Positions 32,475 through 34,261 of a stretch of 34,261 nt of DNA are shown one piece after another; position 1 is the stretch's first letter; each line of letters starts with the position of its first letter. The translations under genes were made by a program, and so were the position numbers. Below the pieces are notes generated by a model, which saw nothing but the letters and a program-made list of their open reading frames with translations, was not told the DNA's origin and searched no databases. Origin of the DNA: Mycobacteriaceae bacterium (lineage in GTDB: Bacteria > Actinomycetota > Actinomycetes > Mycobacteriales > Mycobacteriaceae); assembly GCA_019749805.1 (NCBI GenBank), contig JAIEPH010000117.1:1-34261 (forward strand). Reading direction: 5' to 3'.

Positions 32475-32543
32475 AAACTGGTGGCGCTGACCATAAGTGT
32501 GGGCACATGACACCAGTTTCGTGCGGCCTCGGCGGCTTGTCAA
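32475..32543 (-). promoter_or_regulatory. candidate promoter and palindromic operator of the SDR-diiron-BVMO operon
   Basis: AAACTGGTG (32475-32483) and CACCAGTTT (32511-32519) are perfect reverse complements 27 bases apart, 40 bases before the SDR start. Further upstream on the minus strand is TTGACAAGCC with TTGACA at 32538-32543. The arrangement, including the 27-base spacing, recurs at 13782-13850. It is probably a promoter with a regulator site; the divergent TetR gene at 33033 is a candidate regulator. Confidence 0.55.
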
Positions 32544-33032
32544 GACAGTGTTCGTGTCACGACGGCGCGTTCAGGAGCATGCGCCGTGGCCACGATCCGG
32601 ATGCAGATACCGCGCTGGATAGGCACAAGAACGCGCCGCTCCTGAAGGTCATCAAGGGAAGGTTGCCGCGATCGCTCACAGGTTGGGCCGAAACTTGTTG
32701 CGGCGCGCCTGACGCGATGGGCTCGACGCCCAAGAAAGCGCCTCGCGAATGCGAAGTGCGATGTCGGCGGCCCCGTTTGCCGGCCGCTTACTTCGACAGA
32801 GCCCCCTCAAGGCGCCGATTAAGATACCAAGTTGTCCGGTCGGCACCACCCACAGCGTCCGACCTAGGCCCGCAGCCTTGGACTGGACTACGGCCGCATC
32901 TCGACGTTAATGATGAGGCCCAATTGAGGTCATATGCGATAATTCGGGAAGCGTACTGTCAGTTGGTTGCCGGTCAGGGACGTTCGTCAAGATTTCGCGG
33001 GCATATTGACTTGATGCATCACGGATGAGGAA
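32544..33032. other. long divergent intergenic region
   Basis: Nearly 500 bases lie between the SDR promoter and the divergent TetR gene. No gene with a start was found. On the minus strand 32679-32906 is open without a start codon and contains GRTLWVVPTGQLGILIGALR, protein-like but unrecognised; it may be a relic. A promoter for the TetR gene should be here, but I could not fix it. Confidence 0.4.
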
Positions 33033-33659
33033 ATGCGCGCGAAGGCAAGGATCTGGGGTGGCCGTACCACCGCCGAACGCCGCGCCGAGCGTCGGAATCG
33101 TCTCATCATGGCAGCGATCGAAATCTGGAGTGAAAGCGGCTGGGCCGCAGTCACGATGCGCGGGGTGTGTGCCCGAACGTCGCTCAATGACCGCTACTTC
33201 TACGAAGAATTCGGCGCCCGTGACGGATTACTGATCGCCGCATGGGACAGCGTCCGCGACGACACGCTCGGAGCGATCGAAAACGTCTTTGCCGCCCACG
33301 TAGATCAACCCCCGCTGGACGCCGTTCGCGCAGCAATTCTCATTGTCGTAGAGCGCATCACACAGAACCCCGGGCGGGCGCAGATCTTGTTGACACACCA
33401 TGCCGGCAGCTCGCCTCTTCAAGAACGCCGGATCGCAGCACTGCAACAGGCGACCGAACTAGTCTTACTCGCTGCCCACCCCCACCTGAAGCCCAATACC
33501 GACCAGACCGCACTGCGAATGGACGCACTAGTCGCCGTGGGTGGGTTCGTCGAACTCGTCAGCGCCTGGCAGGCGAAGCTGCTTGATGTGGACGCACAGC
33601 AGATCACCGATCACGCAAGCCGATGGGCAGCGACACTGTCAGATCGATACCTCTGCTAA
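33033..33659 (+). CDS. TetR-family regulator
   Basis: A 208-residue regulator. The helix-turn-helix is at about residues 41-65 (TMRGVCARTSLNDRYFYEEFGARDGL), after RRNRLIMAAIEIWSESGWAAV. The ligand-binding domain includes LVAVGGFVELVSAWQAKLLDV, common in this group. The ATG at 33033 has GAGG only two bases upstream, so the true start could differ slightly. It is divergent from the SDR-diiron-BVMO operon across a long intergenic region and is the natural candidate to bind the palindrome at 32475-32519, by position only. Confidence 0.88.
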   Translation: MRAKARIWGGRTTAERRAERRNRLIMAAIEIWSESGWAAVTMRGVCARTSLNDRYFYEEFGARDGLLIAAWDSVRDDTLGAIENVFAAHVDQPPLDAVRAAILIVVERITQNPGRAQILLTHHAGSSPLQERRIAALQQATELVLLAAHPHLKPNTDQTALRMDALVAVGGFVELVSAWQAKLLDVDAQQITDHASRWAATLSDRYLC

Positions 33660-34142
33660 GAACCAGCGGAATGGCGCCGTTGTTGCCCGCCATTCTCGAT
33701 GCCGAGATGGCGACTTTATGAACAATTCAGGTGAGGTCCGTCGTCGGCAGGGTGACGTCATCCTCGGCAGCGCGCGACCTGATCGTTGGCATGGCGATGA
33801 CGTCGATGCGGCATCCACGGCAGCGAGCAAGGGTCGCAACGGCCCGGCGATGCTGTGCGGCACCGCGGCGCCCACGACCATTTGCCTTGTGCAGCAGCGC
33901 TTGTCCGATTATGTCTGTGGGTCGCGCGGCGTGCCAGGCGGGCGGCCGGGCATGACAATGCGCGTGTCGAGGCTCACCGCCTATCTGTAACGGGAGTGCC
34001 TGGCCGAGGTATTCGTCCTGTTCAGTACGTGAGTGTCATGTGCAAGACATAAAGGTGAGTGTGCCTTTGTGGTGCACATGCAGCCGACGACATCGCTGCA
34101 CGGGCGCGAAAGTGTCGGCTGAGGTTGGCGTCGCGGCGCGCG
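33660..34142. other. no recognised gene
   Basis: Open frames here are short and show no domain. CAGCCGAC (34081-34088) and GTCGGCTG (34114-34121) form an eight-base inverted repeat with a 25-base loop, too open to call a terminator with confidence. Confidence 0.4.
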
Positions 34143-34261
34143 CCCCCCCCCCCCCGCCCCGCCCCCCCCCGGCCCGGGACGAGGAGAACTGTTAAGAAAC
34201 ACATTAAAGCCCGCTTTCTTGGAGGCCTTCTATGTAAAGCCCCTGTCATATATTATAGGGG
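34143..34261. repeat. homopolymer-C tract and AT-rich end, likely contig-end artefact
   Basis: A run of 13 C is followed by G, four C, G and nine C, after which the sequence changes to AT-rich text ending in TATATTATAGGGG. Base composition is unlike the rest of the window. This is most simply low-quality sequence at an assembly end. Confidence 0.6.

Noticed and set aside
34081..34121. Eight-base inverted repeat as a terminator
   Set aside because: The loop is 25 bases, there is no T-tract, and no gene ends just before it.
1..34261. tRNA genes, rRNA, CRISPR arrays, insertion sequences or integrases
   Set aside because: None was seen; no regularly spaced repeats or transposase motifs were found, although the search was by eye.

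Overview
The window looks like chromosomal DNA of a mycobacterium or close relative. It is GC-rich. It carries an mce1-type mceA-mceB-mceC run whose proteins match mycobacterial Mce1 proteins along their length. It also has a CYP136-type P450, an F420-type luciferase-like oxidoreductase, a DUF6188 protein, a relic of a KstR-like regulator and many FadD/FadE/SDR/P450/TetR genes. No rRNA, tRNA, CRISPR array, insertion sequence or integrase was recognised. The last ~120 bases look like a low-quality contig end.

Layout. (1) 1-3639, minus: mceA, mceB and mceC (mceC cut by the window edge), each pair overlapping by 4 bases. No yrbE pair lies in front of mceA. (2) 3.9-6.1 kb, plus: a PF10118 metal-dependent hydrolase, a 19-bp hairpin and a twice-frameshifted LipR-like esterase relic. 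(3) 6.2-11.9 kb, plus: CYP136-type P450, acyl-CoA synthetase, long-chain-type acyl-CoA dehydrogenase and a BtrH-type acyltransferase-like protein. (4) 12.2-13.8 kb, minus: a P450 behind a decayed SDR gene. (5) 14.1-19.6 kb, minus: a seven-gene run of TetR, PaaI-type thioesterase, alpha/beta hydrolase, TetR, P450, 3Fe-4S ferredoxin and LLM oxidoreductase. (6) 19.8-24.6 kb, plus: Zn alcohol dehydrogenase, CMD-family protein, TetR, a second PF10118 protein, a 60-residue coupled ORF and an SDR. (7) 24.6-26.2 kb, plus: an unrecognised relic, a KstR-like pseudogene with about four frameshifts, and a DUF6188 gene. (8) 26.5-32.4 kb, minus: SDR, ferritin-like diiron protein, two Baeyer-Villiger-type monooxygenases and a second, also frameshifted, LipR-like esterase. 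(9) 33.0-33.7 kb, plus: TetR, then the contig end.

Functionally this is an accessory lipid/steroid/terpenoid catabolism island. P450s and BVMOs would oxygenate a hydrophobic substrate, SDR/ADH enzymes would oxidise alcohols, esterases would open Baeyer-Villiger esters, FadD/FadE would activate and dehydrogenate acyl chains, and Mce proteins would take part in lipid import. At least six TetR-type genes (one dead) suggest several separately induced modules.

The least familiar parts are two. One is the FadD-FadE-BtrH cluster with a P450. The other is the SDR-diiron-BVMO-BVMO-esterase operon, which resembles the M. tuberculosis mymA operon in content. Several modules occur twice, and in three cases a copy is broken: both esterases, one of two SDR loci that share an upstream palindrome, and the KstR-like regulator. 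This suggests duplication or acquisition followed by decay. No function here has been tested; assignments rest on motifs and remembered family sequences.
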